Below the pieces are notes generated by a model. The model ran no database searches and was not told the origin of the DNA. It saw only the letters and a program-made list of their open reading frames with translations. Below are positions 26,535 to 35,072 of a stretch of DNA of 54,201 bases, piece by piece. The number at the start of each line of letters is the position of its first letter. Position 1 is the stretch's first letter. The position numbers were made by a program, and so were the translations under genes. Location of the stretch: NCBI GenBank assembly GCA_002371265.1, contig DFGT01000034.1, forward strand, positions 1 through 54,201. Direction: 5' to 3'. This DNA is from Bacteroidales bacterium UBA3743. Its GTDB lineage: Bacteria > Bacteroidota > Bacteroidia > Bacteroidales > Paludibacteraceae.

Positions 26535-26630
26535 TTTGTTTAATATTTTTCTAAATCCTAATATTTGTTTCAAGTTTCAGGGTTCAGGGTTCAAGTTTCT
26601 GAAAGAAATGCCTTAACCTTCAACCTTTTA

Positions 26631-27440
26631 CTACCAAGAGCCGCCGCCTCCGCCGCCTCCGAAGCTTCCGCCTCCGAAACCGCCAAAGCCGCCTCCGAAT
26701 CCACCACCAAATCCTCCGCTGCTGCGACCGCCACCAAAGACGCCGCCACCAAAACTTCCTTGAGAAAATGGATCATTGTAAGTGACGCGACGACGTGGTC
26801 TGTAATCAGTGTCGTTATTCGACCCTCCCCCACCTTTACCATTACGTCCGGCGGAAATCATCAGTATAACGATTATTATGATGAAGACGACAATCACATA
26901 CGGGAAATCGTCCTCTTCAGCTTCCGCAGTGAATTCACCTCGCGTCGCACGCATCATATATTCAGCTCCAGCCATGATTCCTCCTCCATAATCATTATTT
27001 CTGAAATATGGAATCATAACATTGTTGACGATTCGATAACAGATAATGTCTGGCAGAGACGCTTCAAGTCCATAACCTGTAGCGATAAACGCGCGTCCCT
27101 TCTCTCGTTCAGTCTTCGGCTTCACAAGCAGGATAGCACCATTATTATGTTTCTTGGTACCCACTCCCCATTTCTCACCCAACTGCTGAGCATAATCAGC
27201 GATGTCATACCCGTCGAGCGACTTCACCGTCACCACGCATATCTGAGTAGACGTTGCTTTATTGAATGCGACGAGAGAATCCTCCAACACCTGTTTCTGG
27301 GTGGCGGACAGAAGTCCGGCAAAATCGTTGACAAGACGTTCCGGCTTGGGTTTGTCGGGAATTTCAGCCCAGCAAACCAATGTTGGCAACCACAAAAGCA
27401 GTGCCATAAGCAGCGTCTTCAACCTATTTTGCATCTTCAT
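26631..27440 (-). CDS. TPM-domain membrane protein with glycine-rich tail
   Basis: A 269-residue protein: signal peptide about 1-25 (ends LVCWA before EIP), a TPM domain of about 150 residues (VNDFAGLLSATQKQVLEDSL, STQICVVTVKSLDGYDIADYA, GAILLVKPKTEREKGRAFIATGYGLE), one membrane span near 180-198 (YVIVVFIIIIVILMISAG) and a C-terminal tail of Gly, Ser and Phe repeats ending GGGGGGGSW. The domain (TPM_phosphatase, YgcG-like) is usually exported and linked with LemA proteins; a structure-based phosphatase role and help in photosystem repair are known only for plant relatives. It overlaps the upstream TPM gene by 17 bp, so it is the last gene of a three-gene lemA operon. Confidence 0.9.
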   Translation of the reverse strand: MKMQNRLKTLLMALLLWLPTLVCWAEIPDKPKPERLVNDFAGLLSATQKQVLEDSLVAFNKATSTQICVVTVKSLDGYDIADYAQQLGEKWGVGTKKHNNGAILLVKPKTEREKGRAFIATGYGLEASLPDIICYRIVNNVMIPYFRNNDYGGGIMAGAEYMMRATRGEFTAEAEEDDFPYVIVVFIIIIVILMISAGRNGKGGGGSNNDTDYRPRRRVTYNDPFSQGSFGGGVFGGGRSSGGFGGGFGGGFGGFGGGSFGGGGGGGSW

Positions 27441-27867
27441 AAGCTATTTCGTTTGGCAACTCATCAATATCATTGTCGACTGGAGGGAAAAATTCAGCTA
27501 GTTTCTCACCACATTTTTTGATTCCGGCAACCAATCCTGCACCGTATTCTTCCTTCGTGAAATACTCGATCATAAGAGCACACACGTCATTCCAGAAATT
27601 TTCGGGCACAACATTATTGATACCTTCATCCCCGATAACCGCAAAACGGCGGTCTTCACTAGCGATGAAAAACAAAACTCCGTTTTTTCTCTGCGTCTTG
27701 TCCATCTCAAGAGAATAGAAGACATTGACAGCCGACTCCATAACATTTTCACCAGCATTGTTAGCAATGTTCACACGGATCTCGCCGGAACAGTTGTTTT
27801 CTGCCTCTGCAATAGCGTCGATCACATTGCGACACTCTTCAACCGATAAAAATGACTTTGCCTCCAT
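27424..27867 (-). CDS. Small TPM-domain protein without signal peptide
   Basis: A 147-residue TPM-domain protein: FLSVEECRNVIDAIAEAENNCSGEIRVNI at the start, then KNGVLFFIASEDRRFAVIGDEGINN and VAGIKKCGEKLAEFFP. I see no signal peptide or membrane span, so it should stay in the cytoplasm or at the inner face, unlike its neighbours. Its ATG overlaps the stop of lemA by one base, and the larger TPM gene starts inside its end. Short soluble TPM proteins next to LemA are common in Bacteroidetes, but their biochemical role is unknown. Confidence 0.88.
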   Translation of the reverse strand: MEAKSFLSVEECRNVIDAIAEAENNCSGEIRVNIANNAGENVMESAVNVFYSLEMDKTQRKNGVLFFIASEDRRFAVIGDEGINNVVPENFWNDVCALMIEYFTKEEYGAGLVAGIKKCGEKLAEFFPPVDNDIDELPNEIAYEDAK

Positions 27868-28445
27868 TAGAACTGAACTTTTGGAGCTGTTTTAGCAGCC
27901 TCATCAGCCTTGAAATATGCCTGCTTCTCAAAGCCAAACATAGATGCGATAAGGTTGTTAGGGAATGTTGAGATAGTTGTGTTATAGTCCTGAGCCATAG
28001 TGTTGAATTTCTTACGCTCAACAGAGATTCTGTTCTCTGTACCCTCAAGCTGAGCCTGAAGTTCCAAGAAATTCTGGTTGACCTTCAAATCAGGATACTG
28101 CTCGTGAACAACCATCAACTTAGATAGTGCCTCAGTCAAATTATTCTGAGCCATCTGGTATGCCTTGATGTTATCCTCAGTCAAATTAGTAGGGTCGATA
28201 GTGACCTTAGTTGCGTTGGCACGTGCGTTGATTACAGCAGTCAAAGTCTCGTTCTCATGCTTAGCCGCACCCTTGACTGTCTCAACCAAGTTGCCGATCA
28301 AATCCATACGGCGCTGGTAGCTGTCCTCTACTTGTGCCCACTGTCCTGTGACAGCCTCACGCTTCTCTACCATTGTGTTGTAAGAACAACTTGAAAGAAA
28401 TGGCACCAAAATTGCCATCACCAAAAACAATCTGAATTTCTTCAT
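27867..28445 (-). CDS. lemA: LemA family lipoprotein
   Basis: Start set at the ATG at 28445, giving a 192-residue protein with lipobox FLSSC (Cys20); a longer start adds eleven residues and no clear benefit. LemA hallmarks follow: YNTMVEKREAVTGQWAQVEDSYQRRMDLIGNLVETVKGAAKHE (about 22-64), LKVNQNFLELQAQLEGTENRISVERKKFN and FPNNLIASMFGFEKQAYF near the end. The fold is a helical bundle held at the membrane. The function is not settled. It is the first gene of lemA-TPM-TPM, a frequent combination in this phylum. Confidence 0.95.
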   Translation of the reverse strand: MKKFRLFLVMAILVPFLSSCSYNTMVEKREAVTGQWAQVEDSYQRRMDLIGNLVETVKGAAKHENETLTAVINARANATKVTIDPTNLTEDNIKAYQMAQNNLTEALSKLMVVHEQYPDLKVNQNFLELQAQLEGTENRISVERKKFNTMAQDYNTTISTFPNNLIASMFGFEKQAYFKADEAAKTAPKVQF

Positions 28446-28849
28446 CTTATTAAATTTAGTTATTATTTTTTGTATCACTTAGTAGCAGTTTTTATTTAAG
28501 CAGTTTGTTTTGCTATAGATCTCTTTCCGCAACTAGAAATGGGGATTGTCAAGATCCCATGTTTGATAGATATTGGATTTTCTCGTTTTCTCCCGCGAAT
28601 CCGCAAGAACGAGCAGTCACAAAATCATAAAATCAAACCTTTATTTTTCATAACAAATCCAATCACATAGCAAGATTGAGAAACAAAACTTAAACAGATT
28701 CTTATAAAATCATTCAAAATTAATTAAAAAGTTGCTATATACAGCATCCAACTGTTAAAAATGAGAATTGTTCAAGATTTATTGTTTGGCCGACACTGAT
28801 TATGACCATCATCAACCGATTTTGTTATCTGTCAATAAACCTGAACAAA
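28446..28849. other. Intergenic region between lemA and recN
   Basis: About 400 bp without a gene. It holds copy E of the dispersed two-hairpin element (28538-28617) and AT-rich DNA. A further fragment resembling the element's start (ATGAGAATTGTTCAAG) is near 28760. No promoter of the standard type is obvious. Confidence 0.5.
28538..28617 (+). repeat. Two-hairpin dispersed element, copy E (partly decayed)
   Basis: GGGGATTGTCAAG leads into hairpin 1, AAGATCC (28551-28557) with GGATTTT (28575-28581), around a 17-nt loop nearly identical to that of copy A. Hairpin 2 keeps GC/GC, GA/GA and a GCAA loop, but its inner stem is broken by two changes. Confidence 0.6.
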
Positions 28850-30505
28850 TTATCTTCCCAACAGATCCTTGGCATTCTGAATTGCCGCCTCAGAAGGGTT
28901 ATGACCGCTTAGCATCTGGGCTATTTCGGTCACGCGTTCGTCTGGAGACAATTTCACAATATGGGAAACGACCTTGTCGCCATCCTCCTCCTTATACACT
29001 TTGTAGTGAGTCTCGCCCTTCGACGCAATCTGAGGAAGATGAGTAATAGCCACAACCTGCATTCTCTTGCCCATCGCAGACATCACCTCTCCCATACGGG
29101 CAGCCACCTCTCCAGAGATTCCTGTATCAACCTCATCAAGAATGATCGTCGGCATCTTCTTCACTTCCGAAAGCAACGACTTCAAGCTAAGCATCACACG
29201 TGAGACTTCTCCACCCGACGCTATTTCAGCAATCGGAAGCATTCGTTTGTCCTTATTGGCTGAAAACAAGAACGTTACCTCATCTGCTCCATCCAAAGTA
29301 TATTGAGAAGATTTCTGCAGGTCGACGGAAAGTTTCGCAAGTGGCATTCCCATCAACGACATTGAAGCCTCCACTGTTGATTCGATTTTTTTCAAAGATC
29401 CCTGTCTTTTTTCAGAAAGCGACGTCGCGCTCTTCTCCATCTGTTGGAAATATTTGGCCACGTCCGCCTCAAGCGACGCAATCTGCTCATCTGCGGAAGA
29501 AAAATTATTCACACGTCGCTCCAGATCGGCTTGTATATCCTTCAATTCGGCGACAGTGTTCACTTTATGACGTTTCTCCAAAGTGTAGATGGTGTCAAGA
29601 CGAGAAGAGACAAAATCAATTCTTTCCTGATTAAACTCCACTCTGTCTGCCACTTCCATCACCACAGATGAGATATCCTTCATCTCCGCCAACACAGCGT
29701 TTGTCCGCTCAGCAAGAGAATCCAACTCAGGTGCAAATGACGACACTGAAGAAAGAAGATTAACAGTCTGTTTCAACCGTACATTCACGGCATTATCGTC
29801 GTCTTCTACAAGATTCACTACAGATGAAAGTGTTGTTTTAATGGTCTCCGCATTCTGAAGAAGATTGTTTTCTGTCTCCAACTCTTCCTGCTCTCCGTCA
29901 ACTAGGTTGGCAGCCTGAAGTTTTTCCAACTGAGATTTGAGATAATCCGCGTCGCGAGCATCATTCTCCATCTGCTCCTTCAATCGCTCCAATTCTCGTT
30001 TTGCCCCACTCCACTGCTTATAATCAGACTGATATGCTGAAAGTTCCTTCTTTGTATCCGCAACAGAATCCACCACAGAAAGCTGAAAACCAGAATCTTT
30101 CAACAACAGATTCTGATGCTGAGAATGGATATCAATAAGCATCTCACCAATCTGCTTGAGTTGCGACACGCTCACAGGAGTATCGTTGACAAACGAGCGA
30201 GCTTTTCCAGATGGTGTTATCTCCTTGCGAATCACACACTCGTCGTCATAATCAAGCTCATTCTCCTCAAAAAACGGACGGTATCCATAGTCGGAAATGT
30301 CGAACGTCGCCTCAATGACACATTTCTTTTCCGCATCCTTGAAGTATTTCGACTCCACTTTTCCGCCCATCAACATACCCAACGCTCCAAGCAAAATGGA
30401 TTTTCCAGCTCCGGTCTCACCAGTGATCACTGAGAAGCCGTTGTTGAAATCAATCTCACTTCTTTCTATCAAAGTATAGTTGTCTATCTCTAAACGAGTA
30501 AGCAT
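28850..30505 (-). CDS. recN: DNA repair protein RecN
   Basis: An SMC-like ATPase acting in double-strand break repair. The 551-residue protein has Walker A GETGAGKS (29-36), long coiled-coil arms (about 155-370 with a hinge between) and a C-terminal half with the ABC signature ASGGEVSRVML and Walker B TIILDEVDTGISGE, then VAITHLPQIAS. The length is typical and all ATPase motifs are present. It follows DUF4835 after 2 bp and closes the bamD-rpoZ-coaBC-DUF4835-recN series. No terminator was found directly downstream. Confidence 0.97.
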   Translation of the reverse strand: MLTRLEIDNYTLIERSEIDFNNGFSVITGETGAGKSILLGALGMLMGGKVESKYFKDAEKKCVIEATFDISDYGYRPFFEENELDYDDECVIRKEITPSGKARSFVNDTPVSVSQLKQIGEMLIDIHSQHQNLLLKDSGFQLSVVDSVADTKKELSAYQSDYKQWSGAKRELERLKEQMENDARDADYLKSQLEKLQAANLVDGEQEELETENNLLQNAETIKTTLSSVVNLVEDDDNAVNVRLKQTVNLLSSVSSFAPELDSLAERTNAVLAEMKDISSVVMEVADRVEFNQERIDFVSSRLDTIYTLEKRHKVNTVAELKDIQADLERRVNNFSSADEQIASLEADVAKYFQQMEKSATSLSEKRQGSLKKIESTVEASMSLMGMPLAKLSVDLQKSSQYTLDGADEVTFLFSANKDKRMLPIAEIASGGEVSRVMLSLKSLLSEVKKMPTIILDEVDTGISGEVAARMGEVMSAMGKRMQVVAITHLPQIASKGETHYKVYKEEDGDKVVSHIVKLSPDERVTEIAQMLSGHNPSEAAIQNAKDLLGR

Positions 30506-30507
30506 AA

Positions 30508-31419
30508 TCAGTTTCCTTTCTGCAATTTGTCGATGTCTTTCATCTGAGGAGCAATGGCTGCGACTGCATTATACACCTCATCACGAACTTTCTGATCATC
30601 AAGACGATACAGATTATAAAGTTCATCAAACTTCGTATTGACAAAAATCTGTAGAGGCACAGCAAATGGTTTTGCACGCTGCATCTCACGCAAATAAGTC
30701 ATCTGCTCCATGATCTTCGCCTTACCCTTGTTCAGGTCGTCGGCCATCACATCAAGTCCTAGTCGATGATACTCATAATATACATTACGAAGATTCGCCA
30801 TATTCGCATCCATATATAAAGATATCAACGAATATCTGTTGTCATTTTTTGCAAATGCTTTCCAACCTTCATCATCCGAACTTCTTGCAGCGGCAGAAAT
30901 CATCTCAGCTTTCTCAAAGAAAGAGGTTCCGCCAAGAGGAGAAAAGCTGTCGAACTCAAGACCGAGAACAATATTGACATAGAACGCCAACACCGCCATC
31001 AGATTCTGACTTACATCGTAGTCACCTTCTGAATAATCAATACGATCACCAGGATTGTAATTAAATGCGAAATTATTGTCCTGATAGTTGAAAAGAGGAG
31101 TCGTGTAAGAGGTGTTGAAGACGGGACGGCTCGCTGTCACCGACAACATTCCGGTCTGTTTTCCACCGTTCGCCTCAGACGATTGGTCGATATACAAAGT
31201 GAATGTCACGTCTATACGCTCTTCTTTCTGAAACACAGCGTCGGTCCACTTGTGGGTATTGAAGAAATCAGCTAGAGCCGACTCCAAATCTTTATACATG
31301 TCCTTGCTTGTTCCTGGCACATTGTCGGCATTGACAGTGATAGAACAATTCAGTTCTTGAGCCATTGAGACAACAGATCCCAAAACGAACGAAACAAGTG
31401 TCAAAAAAACTTTTTTCAT
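30508..31419 (-). CDS. DUF4835 family exported protein
   Basis: A 303-residue protein with a signal peptide (about 1-20, ends SMA before QEL). It begins the mature part with LNCSITVNADNVPGTSKDMYKDLESAL and continues with GDRIDYSEGDYDVSQNLMAVLAFYVNIVLGLEFDSFSPLGG. This is the conserved Bacteroidetes family found between coaBC and recN. The biochemical role is unknown; the position suggests cell envelope upkeep. It starts inside the end of coaBC (4-bp overlap). Confidence 0.92.
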   Translation of the reverse strand: MKKVFLTLVSFVLGSVVSMAQELNCSITVNADNVPGTSKDMYKDLESALADFFNTHKWTDAVFQKEERIDVTFTLYIDQSSEANGGKQTGMLSVTASRPVFNTSYTTPLFNYQDNNFAFNYNPGDRIDYSEGDYDVSQNLMAVLAFYVNIVLGLEFDSFSPLGGTSFFEKAEMISAAARSSDDEGWKAFAKNDNRYSLISLYMDANMANLRNVYYEYHRLGLDVMADDLNKGKAKIMEQMTYLREMQRAKPFAVPLQIFVNTKFDELYNLYRLDDQKVRDEVYNAVAAIAPQMKDIDKLQKGN

Positions 31420-32636
31420 AAGCCTTTCTTTTTTGCTATTTCCACGACAGCATCCACGATGTCTGCCGCAACTTCTTTCTTGGTTTTCAAAGGATATTCC
31501 ATCACATCTCCACCAGCAGTGAAGATTGTAATCTTGTTGGTATCAACTTGAAAACCAGCTCCTTTATCCTTTAATGAGTTCATCACAATGAAATCGAAAT
31601 TCTTGCGTGCACACTTATCTTTCGCATTAGTAGCCTCGTCATTCGTTTCCAAAGCGAATCCCACATTCACTTGATTTTCTCTTTTAATTTTCCCCAACGC
31701 AGCAGCGATATCCGGATTAGGCACGAGAGTCAAAGTCATTTCTCCCGTCTTTTCACGCTTAATCTTTTTATCCGCTGTGACGGAAGGGCGATAGTCGGCA
31801 ACTGCCGCGCACAGAATCTGGACATCAGCAGACGGGCTGTTTTCCACCGCCGCATCATACATCTGTTGGGCAGACTCCACATTGATTCTTTTGATTTTTC
31901 CGTTTACTGTCTTCAACGAAGTAGGTCCGGCGATCAAAGTGACCTCGGCACCTCTATCCGCGCACTCTTCAGCCAAAGCGAATCCCATCTTTCCCGACGA
32001 ATAGTTGCCTATAAATCTCACAGGATCGATTTTTTCGTATGTCGGACCGGCAGTGATCATCACTTTTTTGCCAGTCATGTCATTCTTCGACTCAAAGAAA
32101 TTCTCCAATGCGACAACGATATCCGAAGGCTCAGCCATTCTGCCTTTACCTTCAAGGCCAGAAGCCAAGAAACCTGTTCCTGGTTCTATCACATGGTTGC
32201 CATACGAAATCAAAGTAGCGATATTTTTCTGTACCGCTGGATGCTTATACATATCCAGATCCATAGCCGGAGCGAAAAACACCGGACATTTTGCTGAGAG
32301 ATATGAAGTCAGCAACAAATTGTCTGCCACACCGTTAGCCATTTTGCCAATAGTGTTGGCGGTAGCCGGAGCGATAAGATAAACGTCTGCCCACATACCA
32401 AGATTGACATGGCTGTTCCACTCTCCGTTCTCCGGGTTGAAGAAATCAACCAAGATTGGATTTTTTGATAGAGTGGCCATCGTAAGCGGGGTGATGAACT
32501 GTTTAGCCAATGGCGTCATAACAACTTTGACCTCAGCTCCACGCTTCACAAACTCACGTACCAAAGGAGCGCACTTATAGGCAGCGATGCCACCAGTGAT
32601 GCCCAACAATATGTGTTTTCCTGATAATGTCGACAT
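31416..32636 (-). CDS. coaBC: Bifunctional phosphopantothenoylcysteine decarboxylase / phosphopantothenate-cysteine ligase
   Basis: Two consecutive steps of coenzyme A synthesis. The 406-residue protein has the N-terminal flavoprotein CoaC domain (GITGGIAAYK at 12-21, active-site His in SHVNLG near 75-80, APATANTIGKMANG near 89-102 and the APAMDLDMY segment) and the C-terminal CoaB ligase domain (ITAGPTYEKIDPVRFIGNYSSGKMG, CAAVADYRP, KIKREKTGEMTL and GFALET). All core motifs are intact. It lies downstream of rpoZ, separated by 89 bp with a terminator-like hairpin, so it may have partial independence. Confidence 0.97.
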   Translation of the reverse strand: MSTLSGKHILLGITGGIAAYKCAPLVREFVKRGAEVKVVMTPLAKQFITPLTMATLSKNPILVDFFNPENGEWNSHVNLGMWADVYLIAPATANTIGKMANGVADNLLLTSYLSAKCPVFFAPAMDLDMYKHPAVQKNIATLISYGNHVIEPGTGFLASGLEGKGRMAEPSDIVVALENFFESKNDMTGKKVMITAGPTYEKIDPVRFIGNYSSGKMGFALAEECADRGAEVTLIAGPTSLKTVNGKIKRINVESAQQMYDAAVENSPSADVQILCAAVADYRPSVTADKKIKREKTGEMTLTLVPNPDIAAALGKIKRENQVNVGFALETNDEATNAKDKCARKNFDFIVMNSLKDKGAGFQVDTNKITIFTAGGDVMEYPLKTKKEVAADIVDAVVEIAKKKGL

Positions 32637-32659
32637 AAATCTAATCGAATCCCGTCTAA

Positions 32660-32703
32660 AAAAGAAAAAAAGAGAGTACGGCAGATTACTCCTCCGAACT
32701 CCC
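32660..32703 (-). terminator. Terminator-like hairpin after rpoZ
   Basis: On the minus strand GAGTTCGG pairs with CCGTACTC (7 of 8) and runs into a stretch of T (32660-32671). It separates rpoZ from coaBC and may lower, not abolish, read-through. Confidence 0.5.
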
Positions 32704-32725
32704 TTTTATATCACATAAATACGAA

Positions 32726-33058
32726 TTACTTATTCTTCTGAACCTTCTGAGCCAATCTGTATGAGATTTCTCCATCCTCATACTCCTTTGTAGCGATAAG
32801 CACTGGCTTTGGTAGTCTCTCATAGTAACGAGAAATCTCAATCTGCTCACGGTTTTCAAAAACCTCGTCAAGATTGTCGTTGCCAATTTCAAACTCCTTC
32901 AACTTCTTATCAAGCTCATTCTTGATATCGATGCTGATCTGATTGGCACGCTTACCAATAATGCAAACAGTCTCATAGATGTTGCCAGTACGCTCACTCA
33001 AGCTGTTCATGTCTCTTGTAACCGTAGTCGTAGGTGCGTTGACTTTCTTAAAATCCAT
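32726..33058 (-). CDS. rpoZ: DNA-directed RNA polymerase omega subunit (Bacteroidetes type)
   Basis: A 110-residue Rpb6/omega-family protein. The core runs from ERTGNIYETVCIIGKRANQISIDIKNELDKKL to a central ENREQIEISRYYERLPKPVLIATKEYEDGEISYRLA, as in other Bacteroidetes omega subunits, which are longer and more divergent than the E. coli protein. The omega subunit assists assembly of RNA polymerase. It is located 33 bp after bamD and shares its promoter. Confidence 0.9.
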   Translation of the reverse strand: MDFKKVNAPTTTVTRDMNSLSERTGNIYETVCIIGKRANQISIDIKNELDKKLKEFEIGNDNLDEVFENREQIEISRYYERLPKPVLIATKEYEDGEISYRLAQKVQKNK

Positions 33059-33091
33059 TTTATTGTATTTTTAATCTTATTTTCTTTCTAA

Positions 33092-33913
33092 TCAATTCTT
33101 ATGATGCTCGAAATACTTTTCTATCTTGTGTTGGATAGCCTCTACCTCTTTGGCATATTTCGTAGACGGATACTCCTTTAAAAATGAGTAACATTCGTCT
33201 TTGGCATCAATAAATCTGTCGTATTGTTTACTTTCCACACTTTCATGAGCCTGGCTGTAATAGCTTTTCAAAATGTAGAAAGACAAATCTTCATTATACC
33301 TGCTGTCCGGAAACTTCTTCTTTGCGTTTCTTGCAGTGATGATGGCAGACAAATAGTTGTTGCCACGGTAATCACCCAAGTTGTAGTAGAGTTTCACATT
33401 GTTCAACTGCTGCTCCGCCAACTTCTCTCGCATCTCGATCAACATCTCTTTTGCCAATCCGGCATTCTCCGCACTTGGATACTTAGCAACGAAATCCTCC
33501 AAAGCCTCGATGGCAGCCTCCGTCGGCTCCTGGTCGAGCTTCACATCCGGGCTCTCCTTGTAGTAGCAATAAGCAAGGTCGAACGCCTCTTCCTCAATAT
33601 ACGTACCTCGCGGATAGCTCTTTATGTAACTCTTTATATATGTGCGAGCTACTGGATAATCCTCATTGTTGACGTAGCTCTTACACACCATATACAACAC
33701 TTCCTCACCTTTTTCCGTGCCACGGAACGGTTGCAGAAGCGATTGTCCGATGATGGCACAATTCAACCATTTTTCATTTGCGAAATACTCTTTCGCCATT
33801 TTATACTTGTACTCATTATCTGTACTGCGCTGGACTTTTCCAAATCCACCGCACGATGTCAAAACGAGCATCGTCGCTATTGATACAAGTATGAACGATA
33901 AACATTTTCTCAT
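33092..33913 (-). CDS. bamD: Outer-membrane protein assembly factor BamD
   Basis: Start set at the ATG at 33913, giving a 273-residue lipoprotein (lipobox LVLTSC followed by GG). The upstream in-frame ATG at 33934 would lie inside or ahead of the promoter. The mature protein has TPR-like helices: KMAKEYFANEKWLNCAIIGQSLLQPFRGTEKGEEVLYMVCKSYVN, then NEDYPVARTYIKSYIKSYPRGTYIEEEAFDLAYCYYKESP, typical of BamD/ComL. It belongs to the beta-barrel assembly machinery of the outer membrane. It is the first gene of the series, with a promoter whose predicted start is only a few bases from the ATG. Confidence 0.93.
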   Translation of the reverse strand: MRKCLSFILVSIATMLVLTSCGGFGKVQRSTDNEYKYKMAKEYFANEKWLNCAIIGQSLLQPFRGTEKGEEVLYMVCKSYVNNEDYPVARTYIKSYIKSYPRGTYIEEEAFDLAYCYYKESPDVKLDQEPTEAAIEALEDFVAKYPSAENAGLAKEMLIEMREKLAEQQLNNVKLYYNLGDYRGNNYLSAIITARNAKKKFPDSRYNEDLSFYILKSYYSQAHESVESKQYDRFIDAKDECYSFLKEYPSTKYAKEVEAIQHKIEKYFEHHKN

Positions 33914-33921
33914 AAACGACA

Positions 33922-33953
33922 CAAAAATAATCATTCATATTAAATAACGCAAA
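33922..33953 (-). promoter_or_regulatory. Promoter of the bamD operon
   Basis: On the minus strand TTTG (33950-33953), 20 bp, TATTTTTG (33922-33929), a full consensus match. Transcription should start near 33917, leaving five bases or fewer before the ATG at 33913. Confidence 0.75.
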
Positions 33954-33981
33954 CATTTTTTTCTATTAGAACCGATTTTCT

Positions 33982-33989
33982 TAATTTTG
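33982..33989 (+). promoter_or_regulatory. -7 element of the potassium channel gene
   Basis: TAATTTTG, 20 bp before the ATG at 34010, on the opposite strand to the bamD promoter; the -33 region is a T-run and less certain. Confidence 0.5.
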
Positions 33990-34009
33990 CACCATAAAAT
34001 TGCAAAAAA

Positions 34010-34891
34010 ATGACGTTAAAAGATAATATCAAGCGAATTTGGAACTTCATTTCGAAGAACCCTTATGTCAAAGCTAAGGCGAATGAAATCATCTTCGGAA
34101 CAGACACCTACCTTGGTCGCCTGTTCGACGTCATTCTGATCTGGTTCATTCTTCTCAGTGTCGCAATCGCCATCATGGAGACGGTGGAGATGCCCGACAA
34201 TTTCCGTCACGGGCTCCACATCCTGGAATGGATCTTCACCATCTTCTTCACGTTCGAATATATCCTGCGTCTGTATTGTTCGGAGCGTCCGAGTCAGTAT
34301 GCGTTCAGTGTGTTCGGAATAATAGACATTCTTTCCATATTGCCTACATACCTCGCGTTTTTCATTCCGCAGGCCCACGCAATCATGGTGATACGTATTT
34401 TCAGAGTGATACGTATCTTTAGAATATTCAAGCTTTTCGCATTCATCAAAGAGGGCGAGATGATGCTCAATGCCATAAAGACGGGAATGCACAAGACTAT
34501 CATATTTGCCGTGTTCGTGCTGCTGCTGGTCACTTCTATCGGAGCGATAATGTATCTGGTGGAAGGAGGAGAGGGCGCGACATTCAGCAGTATCCCCGAA
34601 AGTATCTACTGGGCAGTCGTGACGCTGACGACTGTGGGCTATGGCGACATCACTCCCGTCACCCCGCTTGGAAGATTCCTCACCACTATCGTCATGCTTC
34701 TCGGATATTCAATTCTCTCCGTGCCGACGGGAATATTCTCACTCTCCCTCGCCAAAGAGAAACGTAAAATCAGCAAGACGAAAGTTTGCCTGCACTGCGG
34801 AAGCAAAGGCCAGGACAACGACGCCATCTATTGCAGACACTGTGGGGCTTTGCTTATTGATGAGGAGAAGAAAGGAAAAGATCAAATTTAG
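34010..34891 (+). CDS. Voltage-gated-type potassium channel with C-terminal zinc ribbon
   Basis: A 293-residue inner-membrane ion channel. It has six spans: S1-S4 within about 38-145, with a voltage-sensor helix carrying basic residues every third position (RIFRVIRIFRIFKLF, 129-143), then S5 (about 163-184), the pore loop with selectivity filter TVGYGD (208-213) and S6 (about 222-248). The C-terminal tail carries a four-Cys zinc-ribbon pattern, CLHCG (260-264) and CRHCG (275-279), which is an unusual ending for this family and could serve in assembly, regulation or metal sensing. The channel core is like bacterial Kv-type proteins. It is divergent from bamD, with back-to-back promoters in the 96-bp gap. 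Confidence 0.92.
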   Translation: MTLKDNIKRIWNFISKNPYVKAKANEIIFGTDTYLGRLFDVILIWFILLSVAIAIMETVEMPDNFRHGLHILEWIFTIFFTFEYILRLYCSERPSQYAFSVFGIIDILSILPTYLAFFIPQAHAIMVIRIFRVIRIFRIFKLFAFIKEGEMMLNAIKTGMHKTIIFAVFVLLLVTSIGAIMYLVEGGEGATFSSIPESIYWAVVTLTTVGYGDITPVTPLGRFLTTIVMLLGYSILSVPTGIFSLSLAKEKRKISKTKVCLHCGSKGQDNDAIYCRHCGALLIDEEKKGKDQI

Positions 34892-34916
34892 ATAACGTCC
34901 AAATAGGTTGCAGGTC

Positions 34917-34983
34917 AAAAAATGAGGATTGTTAAGGACGGAACGTCCTAACCCCTCCCCACGTGCGAGCCGTAGGCGAGCAC
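34917..34983 (+). repeat. Two-hairpin dispersed element, copy D
   Basis: AAAAAATGAGGATTGTTAAGG as in copy A. Hairpin 1: GTTA-(A)-GGACG with CGTCC-TAAC around GAA (34931-34952), a compensated change relative to copies B and C. Hairpin 2 (34963-34983): GTGC/GCAC, GA/GA, GCC/GGC and a GTA loop. It lies 3' of the channel gene on the same strand and may end its transcript. Confidence 0.7.
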
Positions 34984-35072
34984 ATTAAAACAACCACAGA
35001 GACAATGAAACAGATCAATGCAGCATGGGAAACAGTGAAGGAGGAGAGAAAAATTAAATGATTGAGGATTAA

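Noticed and set aside
26565..27521. Long plus-strand frame opposite the TPM genes
   Set aside because: It is a shadow of the glycine-rich tail and TPM coding sequence; its composition (Ser, Ala, Thr runs) mirrors Gly codons of the real gene.
35005..35061. 18-codon frame (ATG to TGA) beside the channel gene
   Set aside because: Too short, with no ribosome-binding context or recognisable family. It may be the remnant of a gene, but nothing supports this.
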